Shown piece after piece: positions 24,553 to 33,212 of a DNA stretch of 54,504 bases. The position numbers and the translations under genes were made by a program. Numbering within the stretch: the first letter of the stretch is position 1; every line of letters starts with the position of its first letter. The stretch is from Allorhizocola rhizosphaerae (GTDB lineage: Bacteria > Actinomycetota > Actinomycetes > Mycobacteriales > Micromonosporaceae): the NCBI RefSeq assembly GCF_003426775.1, contig NZ_QJUG01000022.1:1-54504 (forward strand), read 5' to 3'. The notes under the pieces were generated by a model. That model was not told the DNA's origin and made no database searches. It was given only the letters and a program-made list of their open reading frames with translations.

Positions 24553-24578
24553 CGCGGGGTGCCCCCGGGCACCCCGCG
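24553..24578 (+). terminator. Hairpin between hsp20 and the merR-like gene
   Basis: A perfect 12-bp stem with a two-base loop (left arm CGCGGGGTGCCC). No T tract follows, as is usual for actinobacterial terminators. It may attenuate readthrough into the regulator gene starting 30 bp later. Confidence 0.7.
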
Positions 24579-24607
24579 CTGCCATCCTTGGGGAGGAGCG
24601 CCGCGGC

Positions 24608-24940
24608 ATGGTCAGACGGGAGCCACACCGGCTCGACGACTCCGCTTACCCGGCCTACAGCATGGGCGCGGCGGCCGGAGCGCTGGGCGTGACACCCGCG
24701 TTCCTGCGCGCGATCGAGCAGGCGGGCCTGTTCGACGCGCATCGTTCGGGTGGTGGGCACCGGCGATACAGCCGCGACGACCTTGAGCGCGCCGACCGGG
24801 CACGGGCCCTGGTCGACGACGGCATGCGGCTGGACGCGGCCGTGCGCATCGTGAGCCTGGAGTACCAGCTGGCCGCGGCCAACACGATGATCGAAACGTT
24901 GCGCCACAGGCTCGCGCGGCAGGAGCCGCGGTCCGGGTGA
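24608..24940 (+). CDS. MerR-family regulator, HspR-like
   Basis: 110 residues; GGGGAGGAG precedes the ATG. The HTH and wing are clear: YSMGAAAGALGVTPAFLRAIEQAGLFDAHRSGGGHRRYSRDDLERADRARAL, where the second-helix RRYS and R[ED]D motif match MerR proteins such as HspR. A short C-terminal coiled coil (EYQLAAANTMIETLRHRLA) should dimerise it. It likely controls the adjacent hsp20 gene, though no canonical HAIR box (CTTGAGT-N7-ACTCAAG) is seen nearby. Confidence 0.88.
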   Translation: MVRREPHRLDDSAYPAYSMGAAAGALGVTPAFLRAIEQAGLFDAHRSGGGHRRYSRDDLERADRARALVDDGMRLDAAVRIVSLEYQLAAANTMIETLRHRLARQEPRSG

Positions 24941-24970
24941 GGCGGGCCCCGTTGCCGCGCGGCAGTTGAC

Positions 24971-25414
24971 TTAGCCTTCGATTTGCACGCTGGGGGCGAA
25001 ACGGGCGACGGCCGCGCGCACCTCGTGCGGCTGGAGGCGGTCGTCGAGCTGGTGGCTGACCCGAGTGCCGTCGGACAGCTGGACCAGCACGTGGTCGCGG
25101 CTGGGCGACCACGTGCCGCCGCCCGAGCGGTACAGGCCGACCAGGGTCACCGACCCCCACGGGATGGGTGTGTCATGCTCGCGGAAGCGGATGCCGTGCT
25201 CATTGATCTCGGCGAGCAGGCGGTTGCTGTCGCGGGCGCGCATACGCCAGTTGAGGATGCCGAAGCCCACAATGGACAGTGCCAGCACGGCGATCAGCCA
25301 CGGGTCGCCCGCGAACATCAGCGCGAAGCACGGTATCGAGTAGAACACCGTGCTGCCGATCGCCCACAGCTTGTCGGCCCGCGACCACGTGACCCGGCGC
25401 ACAAACGCATCCAC
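24971..25414 (-). CDS. Small membrane protein, PH-domain-like
   Basis: 147 residues from a GTG at 25412-25414, chosen because the protein character (VDAFVRRVTWSRADKLW) begins there; the open frame extends further upstream without coding character, and a GTG at 25441 is an alternative. Two hydrophobic helices (AIGSTVFYSIPCFALMFAG and IAVLALSIVGFGIL) precede a beta-rich domain (HGIRFREHDTPIPWGSVTLVGLYRSG) like bacterial PH/YcxB-type domains. Unknown function. Confidence 0.7.
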   Translation of the reverse strand: MDAFVRRVTWSRADKLWAIGSTVFYSIPCFALMFAGDPWLIAVLALSIVGFGILNWRMRARDSNRLLAEINEHGIRFREHDTPIPWGSVTLVGLYRSGGGTWSPSRDHVLVQLSDGTRVSHQLDDRLQPHEVRAAVARFAPSVQIEG

Positions 25415-25485
25415 GGATATAAGGGTCTCAGAGCGGGCCACCGTGCGGGAGGGGTGAGTGTGGCCCGCACGAGGGCTATCATCCG

Positions 25486-26010
25486 ATGATGTTGGTCGTG
25501 CGCCCCACCGATGAGCTGAGCGGCGAGACGCTGGCCGAGATCCGGTCATTGCTGGACGACGCGTTCGGCGGCGAGTTCGACGAGCACGACTGGGAGCACT
25601 GCCTTGGCGGGCAGCATGTCCTGGCCTACTCCGGTGACCGTCTCGTGGCCCACGCGTGCGTGGTCGAACGGACCCTGCGCTGCGGCGACGTGCCGCTGCG
25701 CACCGGCTATGTCGAGGCGGTGGCGGTGCGGCCAGGCGAGCAGGGGCACGGGCATGGGCGTGCGGTCATGGCCGCGTCGGCGACGCTGATCGAGGACGGG
25801 TACGAGATGGGTGCCCTGTGCACCGGCAAACCCGCGTTTTATGAGCGGCTGGGTTGGAAGTTGTGGCGCGGACCGTCCTATGTGGATGCTGCCGACGGGC
25901 TGCGGGCCACGCCCGAGGAGGACGGCGCGATCCTGGTGCTGCCGGTGGCCGGGCCGGCCGACCTGACCGAGCCGATTGTCTGTGACTGGCGCGAAGGGGA
26001 TGTGTGGTGA
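25486..26010 (+). CDS. aac(2')-I: Aminoglycoside 2'-N-acetyltransferase, AAC(2')-I
   Basis: 174 residues, the usual length. It shares the family signatures: FGGEFDEHDWEHCLGGQHVLAY near the N-terminus, RTGYVEAVAVRPGEQGHGHGRAVM for acetyl-CoA binding, and the C-terminal CDWREGDVW, nearly identical to CDWRAGDVW of the mycobacterial AAC(2')-Ic. The family acetylates the 2' amine of gentamicin- and kanamycin-class drugs and is normally chromosomal in mycobacteria and relatives. Two ATGs in a row open the gene. Its stop overlaps a fragment of an acyl-CoA synthetase gene. Confidence 0.9.
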   Translation: MMLVVRPTDELSGETLAEIRSLLDDAFGGEFDEHDWEHCLGGQHVLAYSGDRLVAHACVVERTLRCGDVPLRTGYVEAVAVRPGEQGHGHGRAVMAASATLIEDGYEMGALCTGKPAFYERLGWKLWRGPSYVDAADGLRATPEEDGAILVLPVAGPADLTEPIVCDWREGDVW

Positions 26011-26100
26011 GGAACCTCGCGGCCAATCTCGCGCAGCGCGCGCGGCGGTTGCCGGATCGGGTGGCCGTGCGGCTCGACGCCGAGACGCCCACGCCGACCG
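26007..26100 (+). pseudogene. N-terminal remnant of an AMP-binding (acyl-CoA synthetase) gene
   Basis: A GTG overlapping the aac stop opens a frame reading VRNLAANLAQRARRLPDRVAVRL, the standard first 25 residues of long-chain acyl-CoA synthetases (NLAxNLxxxAxxxPDRxAxRL). Homology stops near residue 30 and the frame runs antisense into the yibE/F gene. The rest (about 500 codons) is gone, so this is a deletion scar. Confidence 0.65.
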
Positions 26101-26109
26101 TCGGCGAAG

Positions 26110-27384
26110 TCACCGCGGGTCGTCACCTTGAGGCACAGCCTCCGGTTCGAGGCCCCATGCGGACTCCAGCGGATCCGGGCGGCGACGACGCGGGCGTGGT
26201 GGCCGGAAACGCAAGCCAATGGGGCGGCCGCGCACGGCGAGGGCGGCCAGGGCCGTGGTGATGGGCACGGCCGCGATCAGGCCGATGGTACCGACCGCGC
26301 TGCGCACGATCTCCTGCGCGAGCTGTTCGCTTTTGAGCATTTGCAGCCAGCCGCCGTTGCTCTGCCCCGGCCCGGCGCTCAGCAGCAACAGCAACGGCAG
26401 CGAAGCGCCCGCGTAGGCGAGCACGATGGTGTTGATGACCGAGGTGATGTGCGCCCGCCCGACCCGGCTTGCCGCGCGGTAGAGCTCGGCGAAGCCCATC
26501 GCGGGGTTGGCCCGCGCCAGCTCGGCGACCGTGTACGACTGGGTGACGGTCACGTCGTCGAGCACCCCGAGCGCGCCGATGATGATGCCCGCGAGCAGCA
26601 GGCCCAGCATGTTGACATCACCGTATTGGATGGTCAGGAACGACGCCTGCTCGTCGGCGACCCCCGTCAGGTGCAGCGCTGCGGTGGTGAAGGCGGCCAG
26701 GGCTCCGGTCAGTGCGAGGCTGGCGAGCGTGCCGAGCACGGCCATGGAGGTTTGTGTGCTGAAGCCGTGTGTCAGATACAGCACGACCAGCATGATGGCC
26801 GCCGACCCGACGATCGCGACGAGCAGCGGCGGCTCGCCCTGCAGGATCGCCGGCACGATGAACGCGAGCAGCACCATGAAGGTCACGCCCAGTCCGGCCA
26901 AGGCCGTCACCCCGCGCCACCGTCCAAACGCGACAATGGTGAGGGCGAAAATCAAAACCAGGAGCCATATTTGGGTACCGCGTTCGTGATCGATGATTTC
27001 GTAGCGCGTCCCGGTCGGGTCGTCGAAGCTGTCTCCGTAGACGAGGATGACGCGATCGCCGGGCTTGACGACGGGCGCGCCCGGCCCGGACGGTAGCCGC
27101 GTGCTCACGATCCGTCCCGCATCGGGGCCGTCGTTGAGCCGCACGGTCACCTCGCCGCACACCTGCGCGGCCACGTCGGGCGCGGCCTCGTCCGGGGTGC
27201 ACGCCCGCTGGTGCACCGTGACCACGTCGCCGGTGTGATGCGGTGGTCCCGTCCACGGTTCGGCCGCGATCTTCCCGGGCCACAGCAGGAGCAGCCCGAT
27301 CAGGGTGAGCGCGGCGGCCGGGATCAGGACCGCGAGCGTCAGCCGTGTTGCCTTTTTGTCGTATTCGTGCGCATGCCCGGTCAT
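26110..27384 (-). CDS. YibE/F-family membrane protein
   Basis: 424 residues. One N-terminal TM (ATRLTLAVLIPAAALTLIGLLLLWPG), an extracytoplasmic domain ending in GDSFDDPTGTRYEIIDHERG, then about seven further TM helices. The family signature LLLAGIIIGALGVLDDVTVTQSYTVAELARANP is exact. The C-terminal tail is Arg/Pro-rich. YibE/F proteins are uncharacterised membrane proteins, suggested to be transporters. The 3' end abuts the acyl-CoA synthetase remnant. Confidence 0.93.
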   Translation of the reverse strand: MTGHAHEYDKKATRLTLAVLIPAAALTLIGLLLLWPGKIAAEPWTGPPHHTGDVVTVHQRACTPDEAAPDVAAQVCGEVTVRLNDGPDAGRIVSTRLPSGPGAPVVKPGDRVILVYGDSFDDPTGTRYEIIDHERGTQIWLLVLIFALTIVAFGRWRGVTALAGLGVTFMVLLAFIVPAILQGEPPLLVAIVGSAAIMLVVLYLTHGFSTQTSMAVLGTLASLALTGALAAFTTAALHLTGVADEQASFLTIQYGDVNMLGLLLAGIIIGALGVLDDVTVTQSYTVAELARANPAMGFAELYRAASRVGRAHITSVINTIVLAYAGASLPLLLLLSAGPGQSNGGWLQMLKSEQLAQEIVRSAVGTIGLIAAVPITTALAALAVRGRPIGLRFRPPRPRRRRPDPLESAWGLEPEAVPQGDDPR

Positions 27385-27496
27385 CGCCGCCGAGCATATC
27401 CGATTTGATGTTTGCCCAGCTCACACGCCGTGCGAGGACGTGTTCGGGCGAAGAGTGATTGGGAGGTCACAGAATACCCGGGTAACGTAACCGCCC

Positions 27497-28531
27497 GTGA
27501 CTCATACGGCGTACCCCCACCGCCGGCGTCATACGTCGTCGGTGACCGTCCTCGTTGGACTAGTGACGGCGTTGCTCGCACTACCCTCACCCGTCGTCGC
27601 CCAGCCCGAACCCGACGAGACCGGTTCGCAGGAGCTGACGACATTACGGGCAAACCTGGCCGCGGCGGCCGAAGGCTACATGAAGGCCGAGACCGAGCTG
27701 ACCGCGTCGCAGGCCCGGCAGGCGGAGCTGCAGCAGCAGCTGACCACGGCCGAGGCCGACATCGCCCGGATCAAGGGCCGCGTCGCCGAATACGCGGCCG
27801 AGGCCTACCGCACCGGCCGCGTGGGGACCCTCGGCCTGCTGCTCGACCCGGGCGCCAAGGGCGACCTGCTTGGCCGCGCCGACGCCATCGACAAGCTCAC
27901 CCGCAACGACTCTGACCGCCTGGCCGCTCTCGCCGATGCCAAACGACGCGCGGCCGAGGCCAAGACCGGCATAGACGAACAGGTTGCCACGCAGGCCGCC
28001 GCGCTGGACGAGATGGCCCGCCGCAAACAGGCCGCCGAGAAGGCGCTCGCCGCGGCCAAGGCGATCCGCTCCGCGCCCGTGTTCGACTCCGCCGGGATCC
28101 CGATCGCCAATCCGGCGCCGAGCAATCTCGGCACCGGCTGCTCGGAGGACGACCCGACCACGTCGGGCTGCATCACGCCGCGCACCCTGCACGCCCTCCG
28201 AGAAACCAAGCGCGTCGGCTTCTCGTGGTACGTCTCGTGTTACCGGCCCGGCGACCAATACGAACACCCCAAGGGCCGGGCCTGCGACTGGGCCGCGTTC
28301 GAGAACGGCTTCGAAAACCGTTCGGCGGGCGGGGCCAACAAGAACTACGGCGACCGGCTGGCCGCGTTCTACGTCAAAAACGCGAAGGCCCTCGGCGTCA
28401 TGTATGTGGTCTGGTACTGCCAAATCTGGCAAGTCAGCACCGGTTGGCACCGCTACAACTCGGCCGGCTCCAATTGCGGCGACGCACCCGCCGGCGATCA
28501 CACCAACCACGTCCACCTGTCGGTCTACTAG
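27497..28531 (+). CDS. Secreted coiled-coil protein with ARB_07466-like C-terminal domain
   Basis: 344 residues from a GTG start with no ribosome site, possibly a leaderless mRNA. A signal peptide ends near SPVVAQ. Residues 45-195 are an Ala/Glu/Gln coiled coil (LTASQARQAELQQQLTTAEADIARI) like PcsB/RipA-type regulators of wall hydrolases. The C-terminal 140 residues (GCITPRTLHALRETKR, YEHPKGRACDWA, YVVWYCQIWQV, DHTNHVHLSVY) match a domain often found after such coils in actinobacteria. His, Asp and Trp residues at conserved positions suggest catalysis, but this is unproven. Confidence 0.85.
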   Translation: MTHTAYPHRRRHTSSVTVLVGLVTALLALPSPVVAQPEPDETGSQELTTLRANLAAAAEGYMKAETELTASQARQAELQQQLTTAEADIARIKGRVAEYAAEAYRTGRVGTLGLLLDPGAKGDLLGRADAIDKLTRNDSDRLAALADAKRRAAEAKTGIDEQVATQAAALDEMARRKQAAEKALAAAKAIRSAPVFDSAGIPIANPAPSNLGTGCSEDDPTTSGCITPRTLHALRETKRVGFSWYVSCYRPGDQYEHPKGRACDWAAFENGFENRSAGGANKNYGDRLAAFYVKNAKALGVMYVVWYCQIWQVSTGWHRYNSAGSNCGDAPAGDHTNHVHLSVY

Positions 28532-28540
28532 TGGGCCGGG

Positions 28541-28569
28541 CGCGGGCCGGTCACAGCGGCCGGCCCGCG
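28541..28569. terminator. Bidirectional hairpin terminator
   Basis: A perfect 10-bp stem (left arm CGCGGGCCGG) with a nine-base loop lies between two convergent genes whose stops are at 28531 and 28589. Confidence 0.75.
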
Positions 28570-28588
28570 ACGAAAGGGTGGGGGCAGG

Positions 28589-29113
28589 TCAGCAGTTCAC
28601 ACCCACGCCGGGAGTCCCGGTGGTAAGGGTGATCGACGGGGGTTGGAAGCCGGGCGGCGCGACGAGCCGATGCCGGCCGACCGCGGCCCAGTAGGCCAGG
28701 CGCCCCTGGCAGATGTCGTACGCGGTCGAGACGACCGGTCCCGCATGGTTGAGCTCATAGGCGAGCGAACCGATGCCGACGAGGGTGTAGCCGTAGCCGT
28801 CCAGATAGCGATACAGCTCGGTCTGCGCGCTGATCTGGGCGATCGGCGCGTCACACCACGTCTGGGATTTCCCGGTCACCGCGCTCGGTGTGCCGGTGGA
28901 GTTGTGCGGGTGGTCGACGCGTCCCCAGCAGTTGATGACCTGGGTCACGCCGAGCCCCGTCTTTCTGGTGAAGACGAACGGAGCCCCGGCCACATTGCCC
29001 TTGTCCGCAGCGGCCGGCGCGGGGTGGGCCGCCTGGCTCACACCCGGAGCCATCGTCAGGACGCTGATGGCCGCAATCATCATGGCCGCCATCCGTCGAG
29101 CATGAATCCTCAT
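28589..29113 (-). CDS. Secreted protein of unknown function
   Basis: 174 residues from the ATG at 29111-29113 with GGAGGTAGTCGCC upstream. A signal peptide (MAAMMIAAISVLTMAPGVSQA) is followed by a compact domain with four or more Cys (INCWGRVDHPH, QTWCDAPIAQI, YDICQGR, GVNC), probably disulphide-bonded. The sequence recalls small actinobacterial secreted proteins with similar HNSTGTP patterns, but no function is known. It lies 86 bp downstream of the ABC permease gene and may share its transcript. Confidence 0.75.
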   Translation of the reverse strand: MRIHARRMAAMMIAAISVLTMAPGVSQAAHPAPAAADKGNVAGAPFVFTRKTGLGVTQVINCWGRVDHPHNSTGTPSAVTGKSQTWCDAPIAQISAQTELYRYLDGYGYTLVGIGSLAYELNHAGPVVSTAYDICQGRLAYWAAVGRHRLVAPPGFQPPSITLTTGTPGVGVNC

Positions 29114-29199
29114 GGCGACTACCTCCGTGAGAGAGTGAATGGGTAAGTCGCACGTTAAGGCCTGCCTCTGAACGGGCTCTGGACAGCGATTGAATGCGA

Positions 29200-29984
29200 T
29201 CAATTGGTGACGTCCCGGTGGCGAAAGATCAACGCTGCCAACAACATCGCGGCGGTTGCCCAGGCTGCCGAGCCGAGCAGTGCGGTGGTGGGGTTGACGT
29301 CCGGCGTGCCGCCGCGGGCGAGGGCTTGGAACAGTTGGCCCGGAAGCCATCGGGCCACGTCCCCGGCGACCACCGTGAGGAGGATCTCGACGGGCAGCGC
29401 GTAGGCGACGGCAGCGCCGATGGCGATCGCGGCGCTGCGCAGCAGGATGCCGGCCAGCACGCCGAGCGAGGCCCAGCCCAAGACGGCCGCGGTGAGGCCG
29501 GCTACTCCCGCGGTGGTGGCGGTCAGGCCATCGCGGGTTTGCCAGGCCGTGGTGTCCACATTGGAGGCAAGAAGGTGGGCCATGCCGACCCCGGCGAGGC
29601 CCGTGACGATGGTGGTCCCGGCGAGGAAGCTCATCAGCGCCGCGGTCTTGCCACCGAGCAGGCGGATCCGGCGGGGCTGGCGGACCAGCAGGTTGCGCAG
29701 CGTGCCATGGTCGTATTCGCCACCGACGTTGAGGGCGATCAGGGTCACGGCGACGATGCCCAGAAACGTGGCCGCGTTGCCGAGGCTGCGCCCGAGGCCA
29801 TCGGAAGCCTGCAGCTGCTGCAGCGCAAGGACGAGACCGGCCGGGCCACGGTCGCTCGGCGCATCACCGGCACCGCTGATGGACATCACCATGGTGATCG
29901 CCATGAAGGCGACCATCACGGCGGCCATGAGCCAGTACGTCCGCTGCCGTAGTTTGACCATCTCGCTGAGGAAGGCCGCGACCA

Positions 29985-29985
<1 letters not shown>
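29200..29985 (-). CDS. ABC-2-type transporter permease
   Basis: 261 residues with six hydrophobic segments, starting in a cytoplasmic helix (FLSEMVKLRQRTYWLMAAVMVAFMAITMVMS). The turn NVGGEYDHGTLRNLLVRQPRR is the hallmark of ABC-2 permeases of the CcmA/bacitracin-export type. Its ATG shares a base with the stop of the ATPase gene (TGATG). It should form an exporter with the upstream ATPase; the cargo is unknown, and self-resistance or lipid export is typical. Confidence 0.9.
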
Positions 29986-30887
<902 letters not shown>

Positions 30888-30897
30888 AGTAGGGACG

Positions 30898-30920
30898 CTA
30901 CTGTAGCGACGCTACAATAG
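30898..30920. promoter_or_regulatory. 23-bp palindromic operator between the ABC genes and padR
   Basis: A perfect core TGTAGCGACGCTACA (30902-30916) extends to 10 of 11 matching arm positions on each side. It is centred between the divergent starts at 30887 and 30946, the expected place for a PadR site. A further GACGCTAC copy (30894-30901) overlaps it. Confidence 0.7.
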
Positions 30921-30945
30921 CAATGCTGCTGTAGGATCACTACTC

Positions 30946-31269
30946 ATGACGCCGGAGATGCTCAAGGGCCACCTCGACGGCTTGGTGCTGGCCATCCTGG
31001 AGCCCGAGCCGCAGCATGGCTTCGGAGTGATCGAGCAGCTGAAGGACAATAGCGGGGGCACGCTGGATCTCCCGACCGGGACCATCTATCCCGCGCTGCA
31101 CCGGCTGGAACGCACCGGCCTGGTCACCGCGACCTGGACAGTCCACAATGGACATCGGCGGCGGGTCTATGCGCTCACCACACTCGGGCGGGCGAAACTG
31201 GCTACCTACCGTGCCCAGTGGCGCGGCTTCGCCGACACCATCGAGCGGATCGTGCAGGCCCCGGCATGA
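30946..31269 (+). CDS. PadR-family transcriptional regulator
   Basis: 107 residues. The winged helix (HLDGLVLAILEPEPQHGFGVIEQL, LDLPTGTIYPALHRLERTGLVTATW, GHRRRVYALTTLGRAKL) is a textbook PadR domain; the short C-terminal helix is the subfamily-2 type. It likely represses the divergent ABC exporter and itself, released by a toxic small molecule. Its stop overlaps the next start (ATGA). Confidence 0.93.
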   Translation: MTPEMLKGHLDGLVLAILEPEPQHGFGVIEQLKDNSGGTLDLPTGTIYPALHRLERTGLVTATWTVHNGHRRRVYALTTLGRAKLATYRAQWRGFADTIERIVQAPA

Positions 31270-31964
31270 GCGAGGGCTCGTCCCGAGTGAATCGGCAGGC
31301 ATGCCCCGCGGAGCGCAGCGGAGAGGGGCCGTCGAGCGGGCCGGACGCCATTGAGCGTTACCTCGAACAGGTGGGCAGGCAACTTCCCGGCGGCCCACGC
31401 GTCCGGCGCGACATCCTCGACGAGTTGCGCGACGGGCTCACGCAAACCCTGGAGCACCACGGCGACGACACGGCCGAGACGGCGTTGCGCCGGGAGTTCG
31501 GTGACCCACAACAGATCGGTGTGGCCCTTGCCGGGGAGGCGCGCCTGCGGCTCGCGCGCCGTCACGCGGTCATCGTGCTGCTCCTCCTGCTGGCCGGTGG
31601 GCTCGGCTGGCAGGCCTACCAGTCGGTTGTCGGTATCGCGGACTCGACCGTCCCCACGGGGTGGGCGCGGTCCGTGTTCCTGGCGGCAGTCGAAGCCCTT
31701 CAGGCGTGCGCCATGCTCGCGCAGATCGGCGCGGTGCTGACCGTGCTGACGGTGTCGCTGCCCGGCCGGTGGGCTGCTGAGTGGGCTGCCCGCATCACGT
31801 TGGTGGCGCTGGCCGGATTCGCGCTTGCCGTCGCGTCCATGCTGGTCTCCATCGCTCCGGCTCACCGACTCGATGCTGTCCTCGTGAGCATCCCGGTGGC
31901 AGGCTTGACGCTTCCCGCCATCAGATACGCCTACTTCGCCACGCGCCACCTGAGACTGCGGTAA
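31266..31964 (+). CDS. HAAS-domain membrane protein
   Basis: 232 residues translationally coupled to padR. After a Ser/Gly-rich N-terminus, residues 30-100 form a HAAS-type helical domain (IERYLEQVGRQLPGGPRVRRDILDELRDGL, ALRREFGDPQQIGVALAGE). Four TM helices follow (IVLLLLLAGGLGWQAYQSVV and others). HAAS proteins commonly accompany PadR regulators and ABC exporters; the signalling role is inferred. Confidence 0.88.
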   Translation: MSEGSSRVNRQACPAERSGEGPSSGPDAIERYLEQVGRQLPGGPRVRRDILDELRDGLTQTLEHHGDDTAETALRREFGDPQQIGVALAGEARLRLARRHAVIVLLLLLAGGLGWQAYQSVVGIADSTVPTGWARSVFLAAVEALQACAMLAQIGAVLTVLTVSLPGRWAAEWAARITLVALAGFALAVASMLVSIAPAHRLDAVLVSIPVAGLTLPAIRYAYFATRHLRLR

Positions 31965-32048
31965 GGTCGCGGCTGCGTCGCGCGATCAGACGGCCGACGA
32001 CGCGTGGTCGTTTGCCGTACCACATAATCCAGCCCTGACCCACGGTTT

Positions 32049-32093
32049 GCTGGCGATGCTCCTAGGGCGGAACATTCAAGAAACATCGCCAGC
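32049..32093. repeat. Inverted repeat before the radical SAM unit
   Basis: Perfect 10-bp arms GCTGGCGATG and CATCGCCAGC separated by 25 bp, ending just before the ribosome site AGGGAG (32097-32102). It may be an operator or a leader hairpin. The rest of the 226-bp gap from 31965 to 32190 shows no gene other than the mini-ORF listed next. Confidence 0.6.
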
Positions 32094-32106
32094 CTCAGGG
32101 AGATGA

Positions 32107-32181
32107 ATGGAGCCCTCTGGCGACAGAGTCCCCCTGCCGCCACGCCGCCAAACCTTGTTTGGCCCATCGGCTTGCGGGTAA
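32107..32181 (+). CDS. Possible 24-residue peptide upstream of a radical SAM enzyme
   Basis: An ATG four bases after AGGGAG opens a frame of 24 codons ending in TAA ten bases before the radical SAM start. The peptide begins MEPSGDRVPLPP and ends LFGPSACG, with one Cys. Third-position GC is only moderate (about 70 percent), so the coding case is weak. The position is that of a RiPP precursor or of a translational coupling leader. Confidence 0.25.
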   Translation: MEPSGDRVPLPPRRQTLFGPSACG

Positions 32182-32190
32182 GCCGCGGGC

Positions 32191-33177
32191 ATGGTCGACA
32201 CGGTGCCGCTTCCGGCCAGCCTCCAGGTGGAGGTGACCTCGGCGTGCAACCTGCGCTGTGCCATGTGCCTGGTGCGCTACCGTCCGCCGATCAACAAGCT
32301 TGCCGGGGCCATGTCCCTGGACATGTTCCGCAAACTCGTCGACTCCGTGCCGACATTGCGCCAGCTGACATTGCAAGGCCTGGGTGAGCCGCTGCTGGCC
32401 CCGGATCTTTTGGAGATGATTCGGTACGCGAAACGCCGTGGCGTGCGCACGGGGTTCAACACCAACGCGACCCTGCTCAACCCGCGCAAGGCCAAACAGC
32501 TCGTCGAGTCCGAAGTGGACTGGTTGCACGTGTCGCTTGACGCCGCCGACGCACCGACCTTCGAGGCGATCCGCGACGGCGCGAGCTTCCGCACGGTCGT
32601 GGACAACCTGGCCGGGCTCGCCCGCGCCAAGCGCGAGTCGGGCAGCAGCGTGCCGTGGATCCGGGTCGTGTTCGTGGCCATGCGCCGCAACGTGGCGCAC
32701 CTCGCCCGGCTCGTCCGGTTGCTCGGGCGGATCGGCGTGGGCGAGCTGCGGGTGCAGAATCTGTCGCACACGTTCGGCGACACCGATCCCGCCGGGGCGT
32801 ACCAGGAGATCCGGCAGTACGCGCGCGACGAGGCGCTGTGGACCGGCGACGACCGCGAGCACGCCGAGGCCGCGTTCGCGCGGGCGCGTGCCGCCGCCAC
32901 ACGGGCCGGTGTGCTGCTGCGCCTGCCGCACAACGAGCCCACGCCGACCGCCGGGTGCACCTGGCCGTGGGACGGCGCATACATCACCAGCCAAGGCGTC
33001 GTGCAGCCGTGCTGCATGGTGATGGGCGATGACCGCGTGGCGCTGGGGCGGCTGGACCACCAAAGCTTCCCCGAAATCTGGAACGGTCCCGAATATCACG
33101 AGTTCCGCCGCAGGCTGGCAGGCGACACCCCACCCGAGGTGTGCCGCGGGTGCGCGCTGTATCAGGGCACGTTCTAG
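32191..33177 (+). CDS. Radical SAM/SPASM-type enzyme
   Basis: 328 residues. The radical SAM cluster cysteines are C19, C23 and C26 in CNLRCAMC; TLQGLGEPLLAPDLLEMI and GFNTNATLL follow as in the family core. The C-terminal region has further cysteines (GCTWPWDG, VQPCCMVMGD, EVCRGCALYQG), consistent with auxiliary clusters of a SPASM/twitch domain, and FPEIWNGPEYHEFRRRL is a usual SPASM segment. Such enzymes modify peptides or metabolites. The P450 gene lies 35 bp downstream on the same strand, so the two likely form one unit. The substrate is unknown. Confidence 0.92.
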   Translation: MVDTVPLPASLQVEVTSACNLRCAMCLVRYRPPINKLAGAMSLDMFRKLVDSVPTLRQLTLQGLGEPLLAPDLLEMIRYAKRRGVRTGFNTNATLLNPRKAKQLVESEVDWLHVSLDAADAPTFEAIRDGASFRTVVDNLAGLARAKRESGSSVPWIRVVFVAMRRNVAHLARLVRLLGRIGVGELRVQNLSHTFGDTDPAGAYQEIRQYARDEALWTGDDREHAEAAFARARAAATRAGVLLRLPHNEPTPTAGCTWPWDGAYITSQGVVQPCCMVMGDDRVALGRLDHQSFPEIWNGPEYHEFRRRLAGDTPPEVCRGCALYQGTF

Positions 33178-33212
33178 TTTCGGCCCATGCCAGTCAGGGC
33201 AACAGCAGGTGC

